Below are positions 51,219-59,771 of a stretch of DNA of 59,771 nt, one piece after another (within the stretch, counting starts at the first letter, position 1; every line of letters begins with the position of its first letter). The notes beneath the pieces are model-generated. The model was not told the DNA's origin and made no database searches. It saw nothing but the letters and a program-made list of their open reading frames with translations. The position numbers were made by a program, and so were the translations under genes. Source of the stretch: Perlabentimonas sp964490015 (GTDB lineage Bacteria > Bacteroidota > Bacteroidia > Bacteroidales > Tenuifilaceae); assembly GCA_964490015.1 (NCBI GenBank), contig CAZBBA010000019.1, positions 1 through 59,771 on the forward strand, in the 5' to 3' direction.

Positions 51219-52448
51219 TTACTTGTACGACAGAATACGCTGTTCGCCCTCCAACGAGCGGTAGTGAGTAAGATCGTGCGACACCTCGAGCGTTCCTAGG
51301 TACTCCCCTTTCTCGTTTCGCAACGCAAAGTACTCGATATGGATAAACTTGCCGCCCATATTTATCCAGAATGGGGCGCGGCTCTGCTTCCCGCTTCTAA
51401 AATCCTCAATAATCTTATCGACAATATGCGCGCTGGCCGGAGGGTGACAGTGGCGAACATCGCGGTTTAGGATAGCCCTGTTGCGCTGGAATATGCGCTC
51501 GGTGCTCTGGGAAAAGTACTTTACCTTATCGTCCTTATCAACAAAGGTCATGTCGATGGGAAGCGTATTCAGAATGGCCAACAGCTCCTCCACGGAAAAG
51601 CTGCCTGAGGGCAGCTGAATATTGGCTCCCGTTTTTTGCATCTCGATTAGCGTATCGTCACTAGCCCATGTAGGTTTCCATAATACAGGAGGATCGTAAA
51701 GGCAAAAACCGATTTCGAGCGACTGCTTCGACATCTCGTACCAATCGGCCTCGGTGAGCTTATCGAGAGCCATGGGCAAGAGAATCTCCTCCTCTTTTAT
51801 GGTCATATCATCGATTCCATGCAGCGCGGGATTTAAAACCATCTCGGCGGTGGCCAGCAAATCGTCGCGGGTGATATCCTCGGTTTGTAGAATTTCTATG
51901 GAGCCTTTCACCAAATCTCGAATCTCGTCCTGTTTGCCCCACATTACCTTGGGTGGGCCAGTGATACCCTCGCGCTCGAGGAAGGGAAAAAGCATGTACT
52001 CCTTGCGGAGGTAGTGCTTGTCCACATCGTAAAGGTTATTGAAAAGAGCCCTCAACTTGAGCACCTGCTCTGGGAAAGCGTTCGATTCTCCAGCAGTTAT
52101 TGTTGCCAGTATATCGCGAGCCTGAGCAGTAAGCTTCCGGAGCTCAGCGTTCTCCTTCAACATCACATCAACGGGATGCCCGTGGGGAACATTTTTAAAC
52201 CCCGACAAATCGACATTGCCCTGCAGCACTGCTGAGTGGGCATCGCACAGCTTAAGCACCTCCTCCTCGGGTAAACCCTCGCTGATTAACTCCTGCTCCA
52301 CCTCCACAACCTCTCCGTAGGGAATTTGACTAAGCGATTGCATTAGCTCCCGGCGGACATCATCCTGCGATTCGCCGCTATGGAGTTTTAGGATAAGCTC
52401 CTTTAGCTTTGCCTTGCGCTGCAGTGAGTTGTTGATTAGCTCGCTCAT
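51219..52448 (-). CDS. DUF438/hemerythrin/PAS sensor protein
   Basis: The 409-residue protein has an N-terminal DUF438 region (about 10-80, KLKELILKLHSGE), then a hemerythrin-like four-helix domain (about 80-240, with HGHPVDVMLKEN, VDKHYLRKEYMLFPFLER and LHGIDDMTIKEEEILLP supplying His/Glu/Asp ligands) and a C-terminal PAS domain (about 280-400, MTFVDKDDKVKYFSQSTERIF and RDVRHCHPP). Such proteins probably sense oxygen or nitric oxide through a di-iron site and signal through PAS. There is no kinase or other output domain. Its partner is probably the DUF1858 protein encoded next. Confidence 0.88.
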   Translation of the reverse strand: MSELINNSLQRKAKLKELILKLHSGESQDDVRRELMQSLSQIPYGEVVEVEQELISEGLPEEEVLKLCDAHSAVLQGNVDLSGFKNVPHGHPVDVMLKENAELRKLTAQARDILATITAGESNAFPEQVLKLRALFNNLYDVDKHYLRKEYMLFPFLEREGITGPPKVMWGKQDEIRDLVKGSIEILQTEDITRDDLLATAEMVLNPALHGIDDMTIKEEEILLPMALDKLTEADWYEMSKQSLEIGFCLYDPPVLWKPTWASDDTLIEMQKTGANIQLPSGSFSVEELLAILNTLPIDMTFVDKDDKVKYFSQSTERIFQRNRAILNRDVRHCHPPASAHIVDKIIEDFRSGKQSRAPFWINMGGKFIHIEYFALRNEKGEYLGTLEVSHDLTHYRSLEGEQRILSYK

Positions 52449-52624
52449 AGTTTTTGATTTTGAGTTAGTTTAAGCAAATATATTAAATTTCGAGACATTA
52501 CTAAAACGTAAAACTCTTAAATGGGTTTTGGCTGGTGGTAAGCAACTGCCATGTATGTCCCAATATCTCCACATCAAGGGTTTGCATTCATACATCCGGG
52601 GTAAGTTCGCTTACCCTTTTGATT

Positions 52625-52705
52625 GCCTCGGTTATCGTTTTAGTAAGCGAACCTAACTTTGAAGTGCCCCATTGCTCAAAATAGATAAGTGAACTCAGCT
52701 TTGAA
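52625..52705. repeat. Direct repeat unit 1 (126-bp period)
   Basis: It begins GCCTCGGTTATCGTTTT and runs through CCCCATTGCTCAAAATAG and ATAAGTGAACTCAGCTTTGA. The same order recurs at 52751-52830 at about 90% identity by eye. The 126-base period is a multiple of three, and both units have an open minus-strand frame (YFEQWGTS phrase), so they may derive from a repeat-bearing gene. Confidence 0.8.
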
Positions 52706-52731
52706 GTACCCTATACTTCAATTCTGAGAGG

Positions 52732-53040
52732 TTAACCTATCGTTTTGATGGCCTCGCTTATCGTTTTGATAAGCGAACCTAGCATTGATGTACCCCATTG
52801 CTCAAAATAGATAAGTGAACTTAGCTTTGATGAGGGAGGGGGTACTAGAGAAGTACCCCCTCCCTCATCCGAAGTCCCCCTTTGCGGATACTCCAACTGC
52901 AATAAATTCTCAATCCATACTTTTGGTCTTTCTGTACGACAGTCATCAAATTCCCATAAAAGCAGAGCATCATTCCATGCTGTGCTAGGGAATTGAATTG
53001 TATCTAAAACATAAGTCTTGTACAATTGTTTAATATTCAT
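52732..53040 (-). CDS. Unrecognised short ORF, possible gene remnant
   Basis: The frame runs 102 codons from ATG 53040 (MNIKQLYKTYVLDTIQ); an earlier start at 53061 is possible. The first 55 residues (FPSTAWNDALLLWEFDD, WIENLLQLEYPQ) look protein-like, being hydrophobic and acidic in a regular pattern, but I do not recognise a family. The second half is encoded by the 18-bp hairpin and by one unit of the direct repeat (YFEQWGTSMLGSL). It stops before the second unit. It may be the broken start of a larger repeat protein. It is divergent from the bile-acid symporter family gene. Confidence 0.3.
   Translation of the reverse strand: MNIKQLYKTYVLDTIQFPSTAWNDALLLWEFDDCRTERPKVWIENLLQLEYPQRGTSDEGGGTSLVPPPSSKLSSLIYFEQWGTSMLGSLIKTISEAIKTIG
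52751..52830. repeat. Direct repeat unit 2 (126-bp period)
   Basis: Second copy: GCCTCGCTTATCGTTTT, TACCCCATTGCTCAAAATAG and ATAAGTGAACTTAGCTTTGA. Its end touches the left arm of the strong hairpin at 52829-52869. Confidence 0.8.
52829..52869. repeat. Perfect 18-bp inverted repeat (GC-rich hairpin)
   Basis: Left arm 52829-52846 (GATGAGGGAGGGGGTACT) and right arm 52852-52869 are perfectly complementary with a 5-base loop. It has no T-run on either side, so it is not a standard terminator. The arms suggest a palindromic repeat element. Confidence 0.9.
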
Positions 53041-53085
53041 TAGATTTGCCCGCTGGGACAATTTTTCATACTAAACAAACATGCT

Positions 53086-53970
53086 ATGGAGACTAATTTT
53101 ATCACGGAATTACTACTACCTCTTTCGTTGGGTGTAATTATGCTGGGGATGGGCTTATCGCTTGTGCCAAATGACTTTAAGCGCATTGCCTTGTACCCCA
53201 AGGCGGCAACAATCGGAATTATTAATCAGATTATCGTGCTGCCGCTAATAGGGTTTTTAATCCTTTTGCTTATCCCCATGCGAACCCCCGAGCTGGCAGT
53301 TGGTATCATGATTTTAGCTGCTTGTCCGGGTGGGCCAACATCGAACCTTATCAGCCATATTTCGCGGGGCGACACGGCATTATCCATAAGCCTTACTGCC
53401 ATTTCGAGCTTAATTGTGGTATTCACCATCCCGCTGATAGTGAACTTTGCCATGCGTTATTTTTTGCAGGCAGGTGAATATGTTCCGCTGCCTGTATTTG
53501 ATACAATGATTAAGGTGATTATTATCTCATTGGTTCCTGTTGGCATTGGGATGGTAATTCGGAAAAAGGCTCCGAAATTTGCCGATAAGATGAATAAGCC
53601 CGTAAAGATTATGTCGGGAGTACTGCTGTTCCTGATTATTATGGCTGCAATTTTGAACGATAAGGAGAACTTCTTTAACTTTTTTGCTCAGGCCGGACCC
53701 GTTGCGCTGGTGCTAAATGTGGCCATGCTGATAATTGGCTACTTCACTGCCCGAATATTTAGCCTACGCATATCGCAAAGCATTACCATCTCCATTGAGT
53801 CGGGTATTCAAAACGGAACACTGGGGATTGCCATAGCAGCAACGTTACTGAACAACCCTACAATGACCATTTCGCCAGCCATATACAGCCTGATAATGTT
53901 TGGTACAGCAGGCCTAATTATTGCCTGGATGAACCTAAAGGTAAAGGGAAGTAGGGTACAAGTTCGTTAG
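53086..53970 (+). CDS. Bile-acid:sodium symporter family protein
   Basis: This 294-residue integral membrane protein has about nine to ten helices and matches the BASS (bile acid:sodium symporter) family. Visible features are LPLSLGVIMLGMGLSL, the AACPGGPTSNLISHISRGDTALSISLTAISS block (helix 4 crossover, sodium-site region) and SIESGIQNGTLGIAIAATLL (the second crossover). In bacteria these proteins carry various organic anions, pantoate-like acids among them, so bile acid need not be the substrate. It is monocistronic and followed by a bidirectional terminator. Confidence 0.93.
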   Translation: METNFITELLLPLSLGVIMLGMGLSLVPNDFKRIALYPKAATIGIINQIIVLPLIGFLILLLIPMRTPELAVGIMILAACPGGPTSNLISHISRGDTALSISLTAISSLIVVFTIPLIVNFAMRYFLQAGEYVPLPVFDTMIKVIIISLVPVGIGMVIRKKAPKFADKMNKPVKIMSGVLLFLIIMAAILNDKENFFNFFAQAGPVALVLNVAMLIIGYFTARIFSLRISQSITISIESGIQNGTLGIAIAATLLNNPTMTISPAIYSLIMFGTAGLIIAWMNLKVKGSRVQVR

Positions 53971-53988
53971 TGATTTTTAATGCTATAA

Positions 53989-54017
53989 AAAAAGGGGCTC
54001 AAATTGAGTCCCTTTTT
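53989..54017. terminator. Bidirectional terminator
   Basis: AAAAAGGGGCTCAA and TTGAGTCCCTTTTT pair almost perfectly, with A/T runs on both sides. It ends the symporter gene and the GH94-like gene. Confidence 0.85.
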
Positions 54018-54037
54018 AACTACACCTCTCTTAAAAC

Positions 54038-57000
54038 CTAAACACTAACCAAAACACAGCCAATTCCCGCTGATCTTCTAAAAATTTTATCCGATAATTC
54101 GGGGTTTATAGTGTGATGACTATAAGTTACGGGTGGTTTAGCATTATCAATCCATGTTATCGTCACACCCTTTTTATCACCTTTCATAATTTTAAATTCA
54201 GTTCCGCAAAGGGTAATGGACAACTCACCGTTCTTGTCGAAATCGGTTTCCTGAATTAGCGTGGTATTGAAAGAAATTTGACCATTTTGCACAATCAGCC
54301 CCAGCTCGTTAAAACGGCTTATGATATCCTCCTTAACTTGTCCTGTCATACCGGGTTGTTGAGCGCCCATCATCGAAGGTGTGTGCGAGTAAGGATCGGT
54401 TGGAAATGCGCCATAGTTGCTGGGGCATTTATGTGCACCAATTCCCACTTTTATCCTATAGTAAAAATCGACCAATTGCTTTAACTCGCTGGAGTTATTG
54501 CCTGCAAGGGCAAAACTTGTAATGCTCTCGCCTAGGGCAAGCAACAGTTTCGACACCAGGTGCCAGTAGATAGAGCCAAGTCCCTCGTACTTATAGAACG
54601 ATCCTGAGCGTCCAGTAAAATATCGATGTTGAAAAACCTCCTCGTAGATATCGTAAACCAGCTGCGCATCGGCAGGGCTATAATCAAAGTTATTTTTCTT
54701 GAGCACATCCTTGAGAATGCCCACATTCTTGAGATCGGCATTAAAGTGGAGTTGGTTGTTCTCGTCTCTTTTCACCACCTGGATGTTTCCTTTTTCAACC
54801 AGTTTTTGAAGTAACTTTGATTGGGCGAAAAGTTTCTCGGGAATAACGTTTTTTTCTAAAAAGTTGGGGAGCTCGCGGAACGGGTATAGAAGAAAACTTT
54901 TCTGATCCTCGCGCCACAGGCTGCTAGTGAAAAGTGCCGCCATTAAACTATTAGTTTCTTTAACCGACAGCAAACCCGAACCAAGTACCGAGGCTTGTCC
55001 CTCGAGCATTAGCTGCAAATGCTGAACACGCAACTCATTTGGGGCAAACTCAATTAAGTTGTACGAATGGTACAAACCGTCGGAGCGCTTATTTTCGGCA
55101 ATTGTTTGGTCGATATACTGTAGCGCAAGCCTCATAAACGACAACAAATCGTCTTGTGCCAGTGGTTGCTTGGTGCCACTGAATCCGCTGTAAACTTTAG
55201 TGCGGTAATCGGAACCCACGGCGCCCAAATCATCAACAATTTGCCTTCGAGCCTTATCGTTAAAGCCTGTGGCTAAATTAGCTGAGTAGCTGAGTAAAAC
55301 ACTCTCGACGGCGCCAACAAACTGTTTAACCTCCTCGGAAATGCTAAAGCTGGTAACCGACCCGTTCTCGATTACCCCGATGAAAAAGTTAATGTATCGG
55401 CGAAGTTGGTAGAGCGTAACCATGGAGGCACCATTGCCCACCAAGGCGTTGTTGGCATCGTTCCACTCGGGACGTTGAGTGTTTAGCCAAACTCCAGCAC
55501 CAGGCACAAAATTGCTAAGCTTGGTGAAAAGGCTCACCAGAATTTTCTCGATAAAAGAAACACGGAGTAAATCACCGTTCCTTAGGGTAACCAGCTTACC
55601 ATCGGCCCCAATTGCCTTACTACGCCGAACAAGCTGTGAGTGTAGCTCGCGGTTAAAATGAATGGTGTCCTGGGGATTTTTAATAATATCGGTGTAAGGC
55701 TTAATGGTGTATGGTACATTGGCGTAAACAAAAGCAGGCTCGCTAAACTGCTTATGCAGCTGACTTGGGAAATACTTATTATGAAGTTCAAGGAGGCGAA
55801 GTAGATAGATTATCTGATGATCGCCCCAGTAGCCTATGTATGCCCAAGGATTATCGGGTTCGGGTACTTCCCAGTCAAAACCCTCGCGGGTAATGCGGTA
55901 CGGGTTGTACCCATCGGCAGTTGAGGCGTTTAGGAATCGTGCAATCATTCCGGGAAGGAAATGGGGAAACGAAATGGCCAGCGCTTCCCAGTTTTGGAAA
56001 ATATCGCGCCAGTTGCCCTGATAGTTCAACGACGAGGTGCCATCGGCATTTTTAAGGTTGATATCAAAGAAGTTCCAGGGACGGCTTGGATCGCCATGCC
56101 TGCGGCTAAAGCTAATGGGAAGGTACTCGTAGGTTAACCTAAGCAAATCGAGATTACCAAGCGTTTGCACGTATGATATCAACTCCTGAATTGAAATTGT
56201 GCTGTTGAGATGCGCAAACCTATCCCTAAAAGTGGAATGCACTTCGCGATTAGACTGCTCGAGATGTTTTACAAAATCTGAAATTTCGATGCTATAGTTC
56301 TTCTCAAAAATTCCGCCGCGCATAATGTTAAACATTACGTTGGCAAAGTGACGGCGATCGTTGAGCGGATCGCCCGTTTGCTGTATGCCATCGGCCAAAG
56401 CGACAAACTGCTGTAACTTGTCGGAGCTTTGCTTTACATTCTCAGCAATAAACGCATCTAAGTTCGATTTTTGGGCAAGATTATTTTGCAGGGCAACCAC
56501 ATCGGAGGAGTCCTTGGCCACATCGGCAACCATGTACCAAATCTTTTCGCTCCCAGCAGCAAGTTCTAATTGGGTATTGGCAAACATAGCGGTTTTTACG
56601 CCAAATACATTATGCTCCGATTCAATTTCGCCACCTTTTCGAAACGTAGAAACCTGTTTTGAAGAGAGCAAAACCTTTGTGGGCTCTATTCCGTGAATCC
56701 AAACGCAGTTGGTACGTAAAGCCTCGCTGGGCTCAGCCCTGTCGACAGGAATGGACGACATTCGAAATAGGCCCAAATTTGAGTTAGGAATCCACTCCGC
56801 AACTTTGTAGGCATCCATTAGGGTGCTCATAGTGCTTTGGATTTCGCGCATAATCCCAAATGGTAAAATATTCTGGAGGCCATCAAGAACATCAACACGT
56901 AGATTACCCTCAGAAATATTTGTCAACTTACAGCGACGAATCCAGCCCAAATTATCACTACTCATCCAGCAGTAGGTAAAGCTAAGCTGGAGTTCGTTGT

Positions 57001-57418
57001 TAATCTCCTCGAAGATTATTTTGCTTCCAGAAATATTTTTATAGAGATTTCGGGTTATATCGTACAATCCTTGGAATCGATCCGAGAAGGGTTCCCATAT
57101 TAGCATTCTGCCATTTTGCTCGACCCTAATTATGGTTTTAGGACCAGTAATCTCGGCCGATTCATGGATTTTATCGTCGGTGTAATAGGGAAAAATGGCG
57201 TTGTTATTATTCTGCCGTCCGGCAGTGAGGCTTCCGGAGCTGGATATGAACATCCACAGGTCGGAACTACTAACAATGCTCATAAAGAAAGGATCCATAT
57301 GGTCGTAGTTCTCGATGCAGTAATACGGCTCATTCTCAATCTGCTTTAAATACCCTTTAACCTCACGTTGAGAGACTTTTAAAGCTAGGTTAGAAATGTG
57401 GGGATTTGAACTGCTCAT
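54038..57418 (-). CDS. Very large GH94-like (cellobiose-phosphorylase-type) protein
   Basis: The start is set at ATG 57418 (MSSSNPHISNLALKVSQREV), giving 1126 residues; the upstream frame overlaps the GH3 gene. There is no signal peptide. The N-terminal part (about 1-330) looks like the beta-sandwich domain of glycoside phosphorylases, with YYCIENYDHMDPFFMS and KTIIRVEQNGRMLIWEP. The middle (about 380-800) looks like an alpha/alpha barrel, with RRHGDPSRPWNFFDINL, YQGNWRDIFQNWEALA, NASTADGYNPYRI, WAYIGYWGDHQIIYLLRLLE and LNTQRPEWNDANNALVG. The family is found in Bacteroidetes but poorly named. Coupling to a GH3 enzyme suggests breakdown of glucosides or glucan fragments. Confidence 0.65.
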   Translation of the reverse strand: MSSSNPHISNLALKVSQREVKGYLKQIENEPYYCIENYDHMDPFFMSIVSSSDLWMFISSSGSLTAGRQNNNNAIFPYYTDDKIHESAEITGPKTIIRVEQNGRMLIWEPFSDRFQGLYDITRNLYKNISGSKIIFEEINNELQLSFTYCWMSSDNLGWIRRCKLTNISEGNLRVDVLDGLQNILPFGIMREIQSTMSTLMDAYKVAEWIPNSNLGLFRMSSIPVDRAEPSEALRTNCVWIHGIEPTKVLLSSKQVSTFRKGGEIESEHNVFGVKTAMFANTQLELAAGSEKIWYMVADVAKDSSDVVALQNNLAQKSNLDAFIAENVKQSSDKLQQFVALADGIQQTGDPLNDRRHFANVMFNIMRGGIFEKNYSIEISDFVKHLEQSNREVHSTFRDRFAHLNSTISIQELISYVQTLGNLDLLRLTYEYLPISFSRRHGDPSRPWNFFDINLKNADGTSSLNYQGNWRDIFQNWEALAISFPHFLPGMIARFLNASTADGYNPYRITREGFDWEVPEPDNPWAYIGYWGDHQIIYLLRLLELHNKYFPSQLHKQFSEPAFVYANVPYTIKPYTDIIKNPQDTIHFNRELHSQLVRRSKAIGADGKLVTLRNGDLLRVSFIEKILVSLFTKLSNFVPGAGVWLNTQRPEWNDANNALVGNGASMVTLYQLRRYINFFIGVIENGSVTSFSISEEVKQFVGAVESVLLSYSANLATGFNDKARRQIVDDLGAVGSDYRTKVYSGFSGTKQPLAQDDLLSFMRLALQYIDQTIAENKRSDGLYHSYNLIEFAPNELRVQHLQLMLEGQASVLGSGLLSVKETNSLMAALFTSSLWREDQKSFLLYPFRELPNFLEKNVIPEKLFAQSKLLQKLVEKGNIQVVKRDENNQLHFNADLKNVGILKDVLKKNNFDYSPADAQLVYDIYEEVFQHRYFTGRSGSFYKYEGLGSIYWHLVSKLLLALGESITSFALAGNNSSELKQLVDFYYRIKVGIGAHKCPSNYGAFPTDPYSHTPSMMGAQQPGMTGQVKEDIISRFNELGLIVQNGQISFNTTLIQETDFDKNGELSITLCGTEFKIMKGDKKGVTITWIDNAKPPVTYSHHTINPELSDKIFRRSAGIGCVLVSV

Positions 57419-57431
57419 ATAAAAATTGAAA

Positions 57432-59723
57432 TTAGTTTTTGGAAGAATAGTTAAATCGGGAAGTTTGCATGGTTTGGGGATTTCCGCCAACAAGTACTTC
57501 AAAATCGCCATCCTCAGCAATCCACTTACTGTCGGTATCAACAAACTTCAAATCGTTTTGGGTTACAGTAAATATTAGCCTTTGCGATTGATTAACCTTT
57601 AGAAAGATTTTCTGGAAACCGATTAGTTTACGGTCGTCAGGTGTTAGGGTTGCTACCAAATCGCGTAGGTAAAGTTGTACAACCTCTTTCCCATCGTAAG
57701 GACCATGATTAGTTACTGTAATCCCAACGGTTATATCCTGTCCCAAAGAAATAGTATCAGCAGAAACCGACAACGAATCAAAAGTGAACTTGGAGTAACT
57801 AAGGCCATGCCCAAACTCCCACTGCGGGTTAAATCCATTCATTCCAAAGTTTTCGTCTAGTTTATCGCTTCCCTTATGCTGATATGTGTGAAGCGTGTTC
57901 GAATAACGAGGGTAAGTGATAGGAAGCTTACCGCTGGGATTAGCCTGCCCGCTAATTATCGAGGCCAACGCTCGCCCACCCTCGTGGCCAGGCCAGTACG
58001 CCATAATTACAGCATTGGCAAGTGGTTCAATTTGCCTAATTACCCTTGGTCGCCCCTGCAGAAGAATCACAACTATTGGTTTTCCAGTCTTTTGCAGCTC
58101 AGTAACCAGCTGCAGCTGGTTTGCAGGTATATCGAGGGAGTGAATATCGGAAAACTTCTCGGTAGCAGGTCTCTCGCCTAGGCAAACAACAATCGCATCA
58201 ACCTGTGATGCCTTTCGAATTAGGCTTTGACTAGCAGCGAAAACCCCATCAAAGTCGGTTCCGGGGTGATATAAAACCTTACGCTCCCCAAAAACATCCA
58301 CCATTGCCTGATAAAAAGTTTTCTTGCCCGAATCGTCGTATGTTGGATCATCGCCCTTAAATGTTCGGCTCCAAGGCCCATTGAGGGCAGTAAGTGAGTT
58401 GGCGGATGGCCCCGTAACAAGTATTTTATTAACAGAACCTGGAGCCAATGGCAGTAAACCCTCCTTATTTTTGAGCAAGGTGATTGCCTCCAGAGCAGCC
58501 TGATAACTTTTCTCGGCAAATTGGGGTGATCCGAACAAGGGGTAATCAGAAGGGTTTGTCCATGGGTTTTGAAAAAGCCCCATTTTAAACTTAACGAATA
58601 AAATGCGGCGAACAGCATCGTCGATTCGGCTAATGGGAACATCTCCGGCATTCACCAAGTCGACAACATCGGCAGCAAAGCTGGCATCGTAGGGAACCAT
58701 ACACATATCAACACCAGCTAAAAGAGCCATCTTTGTCGCCTCACGCCGGTTTTTAGCCACTCGATGAACCTCAACCAATCGACTAATATCGCCCCAATCG
58801 GTAATTACAAATCCCTTTAAACCCAGTTCACCCTTCAAAACATTATTCACAAGATAACCATCGATGTGGCCAGGAATTCCGTTAACCGATCCGGAATTAA
58901 GCATAACTGATAAAGCACCCGATTCGATAGCCCGACGAAATGGCTCGAGATAATACTGCCGAAGGTAATGTTCGGGAATTAGCACTGGCGAACGATCCTT
59001 GCCGCTATTAGGTGTTCCATATCCCACAAAATGTTTTAAGCAAACCACTGCTCTAGTTGGATCGGAAATTGAACTACCCTGCGAACCCACAACATAGGCT
59101 GTACCAAAAACTGTATTTAGGTAGGTATCCTCACCAAAAGTTTCGGCCAATCGCCCCCACAAAGGCTGCATGCTCACATCGAGCGCAGGTGCATAATTCC
59201 AGGGTATTCCCGATGCGCGAAGCTCATACGCTGTTACTTCGCCGGTGATTCGGGCAAACTCGGGATTCCATGTTGCAGCCAGTGCAAGCTGATGAGGAAA
59301 AATTGTTGAGCCAGCAGTATATGTTGCTCCATGAACACCATCAATTCCAAAAAGGATTGGGATTTTATGTCTTGTATTACTAATTACGTACTCCTGAATC
59401 GATCGAACTAACCGATTCCACTCCTCCAGTGAGGGAGGATACTTGCCCTTATTCTGCACCGAACCTACACCATAGTTAATAAGTAGTTTCTGCATTTTTA
59501 CTGTATCGAGTACAAGAGTATCGGCAGAGGTCCAGAACTCACCCTGGGTAAGCGCTGTTAGGCCAATATTGGTCATCTGACCAGCCTTCTCCTCGAGTGT
59601 TAATAACTTTAAAAGACTATCAGCCTTGGCAAAATACAGGGCATCGGGATCGGTTAAAGCAGCGGGCGAACAGCCAATGAAAATGGCAATTATTGCTATT
59701 GAAAGGGGAATGTGTATTTTCAT
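57432..59723 (-). CDS. bglX: GH3 beta-glucosidase lipoprotein
   Basis: The 763-residue lipoprotein (lipobox IAIFIGC, Cys18) is a three-domain glycoside hydrolase family 3 enzyme. It has an N-terminal TIM barrel with the nucleophile Asp in GFVITDWGDISRL (about 315) and PILFGIDGVHGA and KHFVGYG in the substrate site. An alpha/beta sandwich with the acid/base region (about 420-600, VCLGERPATEKFSDI) and a C-terminal fibronectin-III-like domain (about 640-760, KFTFDSLSVSADTI, YDGKEVVQLYLRD) follow. It is predicted to hydrolyse beta-glucosides at the cell envelope. The next gene, the GH94-like protein, starts 13 bases after its stop. No SusC/SusD pair is in the window. Confidence 0.93.
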   Translation of the reverse strand: MKIHIPLSIAIIAIFIGCSPAALTDPDALYFAKADSLLKLLTLEEKAGQMTNIGLTALTQGEFWTSADTLVLDTVKMQKLLINYGVGSVQNKGKYPPSLEEWNRLVRSIQEYVISNTRHKIPILFGIDGVHGATYTAGSTIFPHQLALAATWNPEFARITGEVTAYELRASGIPWNYAPALDVSMQPLWGRLAETFGEDTYLNTVFGTAYVVGSQGSSISDPTRAVVCLKHFVGYGTPNSGKDRSPVLIPEHYLRQYYLEPFRRAIESGALSVMLNSGSVNGIPGHIDGYLVNNVLKGELGLKGFVITDWGDISRLVEVHRVAKNRREATKMALLAGVDMCMVPYDASFAADVVDLVNAGDVPISRIDDAVRRILFVKFKMGLFQNPWTNPSDYPLFGSPQFAEKSYQAALEAITLLKNKEGLLPLAPGSVNKILVTGPSANSLTALNGPWSRTFKGDDPTYDDSGKKTFYQAMVDVFGERKVLYHPGTDFDGVFAASQSLIRKASQVDAIVVCLGERPATEKFSDIHSLDIPANQLQLVTELQKTGKPIVVILLQGRPRVIRQIEPLANAVIMAYWPGHEGGRALASIISGQANPSGKLPITYPRYSNTLHTYQHKGSDKLDENFGMNGFNPQWEFGHGLSYSKFTFDSLSVSADTISLGQDITVGITVTNHGPYDGKEVVQLYLRDLVATLTPDDRKLIGFQKIFLKVNQSQRLIFTVTQNDLKFVDTDSKWIAEDGDFEVLVGGNPQTMQTSRFNYSSKN

Positions 59724-59771
59724 CCGTACAAAATATTTATATCGTTAATATAAAACACGTTACTGTTTTCC

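Overview
The window looks like chromosomal DNA of an anaerobic or microaerophilic member of the Bacteroidetes, most likely Bacteroidales in the broad sense. The evidence is Por/type IX secretion (T9SS) C-terminal domains, a stand-alone GldM C-terminal-like protein, FISUMP-domain lipoproteins, a MurF-Alr fusion, repeated promoter -7 boxes of the TAnnTTTG type with weak or no Shine-Dalgarno signals, and the gene order relA/spoT-fur-purA. It is a draft assembly: a run of exactly 100 N at 20438-20537 is flanked by an exact 55-base duplication inside nadE. No tRNA, rRNA or CRISPR array was seen.

Layout. (1) 1-13285 is accessory and repeat-rich. It holds a nonsense-broken rhuM gene, a fragment of an AlbA_2-type gene, a secreted LPP20-like protein, a DUF559 endonuclease-like gene framed by three copies of a palindromic repeat, a PEGA-repeat protein, three tandem FISUMP lipoproteins plus the remnant of a fourth, a small HEPN-type protein, about 1.2 kb of decayed intergenic repeats, a YafQ-family toxin-antitoxin pair and two heptanucleotide tandem arrays. 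(2) 13286-17100 holds a DUF486 membrane protein and a convergent minus-strand operon (DUF4465 lipoprotein, SUMF1-like protein, T9SS-tail protein). That operon lies behind a cobalamin riboswitch with its own promoter; a 153-bp MITE-like element sits inside it. (3) 17105-35785 is mostly core: fhs, an outer-membrane barrel protein, nadE, a Crp/Fnr regulator, murF-alr, a PAS-adenylate cyclase, a PD40 lipoprotein, rluA, panB, dnaK, a MORN-type protein, gap and a CCA-adding enzyme. (4) 36017-38666 is a compact redox operon: an atypical thioredoxin, a thioredoxin reductase lacking the usual NADPH motif, a thioredoxin-like/glutaredoxin fusion, a GroES-like protein and a classical thioredoxin. (5) 38866-53970 holds a GldM-C-terminal-like lipoprotein, purA, fur, relA/spoT, a T9SS type-B protein, an M16 peptidase pair, a UbiA prenyltransferase, kdsC, a DUF2520 protein, a DUF1858 protein, a DUF438/hemerythrin/PAS sensor and a bile-acid:sodium symporter family protein. 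(6) 54038-59723 holds a very large GH94-like protein cotranscribed with a GH3 beta-glucosidase.

The most interesting signal is in the FISUMP lipoproteins. Their C-terminal C-type-lectin-like ends differ mainly at codons of the NNC/NNT kind, set between invariant adenine-poor framework codons. This is the footprint expected of diversity-generating-retroelement variable regions, although no reverse transcriptase or template repeat lies in the window. Next are the B12-controlled surface operon, the unusual thioredoxin cluster, the DUF559 gene inside its repeat frame, and the HEPN gene sitting in a broken paralogue.

All calls rest on reading the sequence and on family knowledge; no database search was run.
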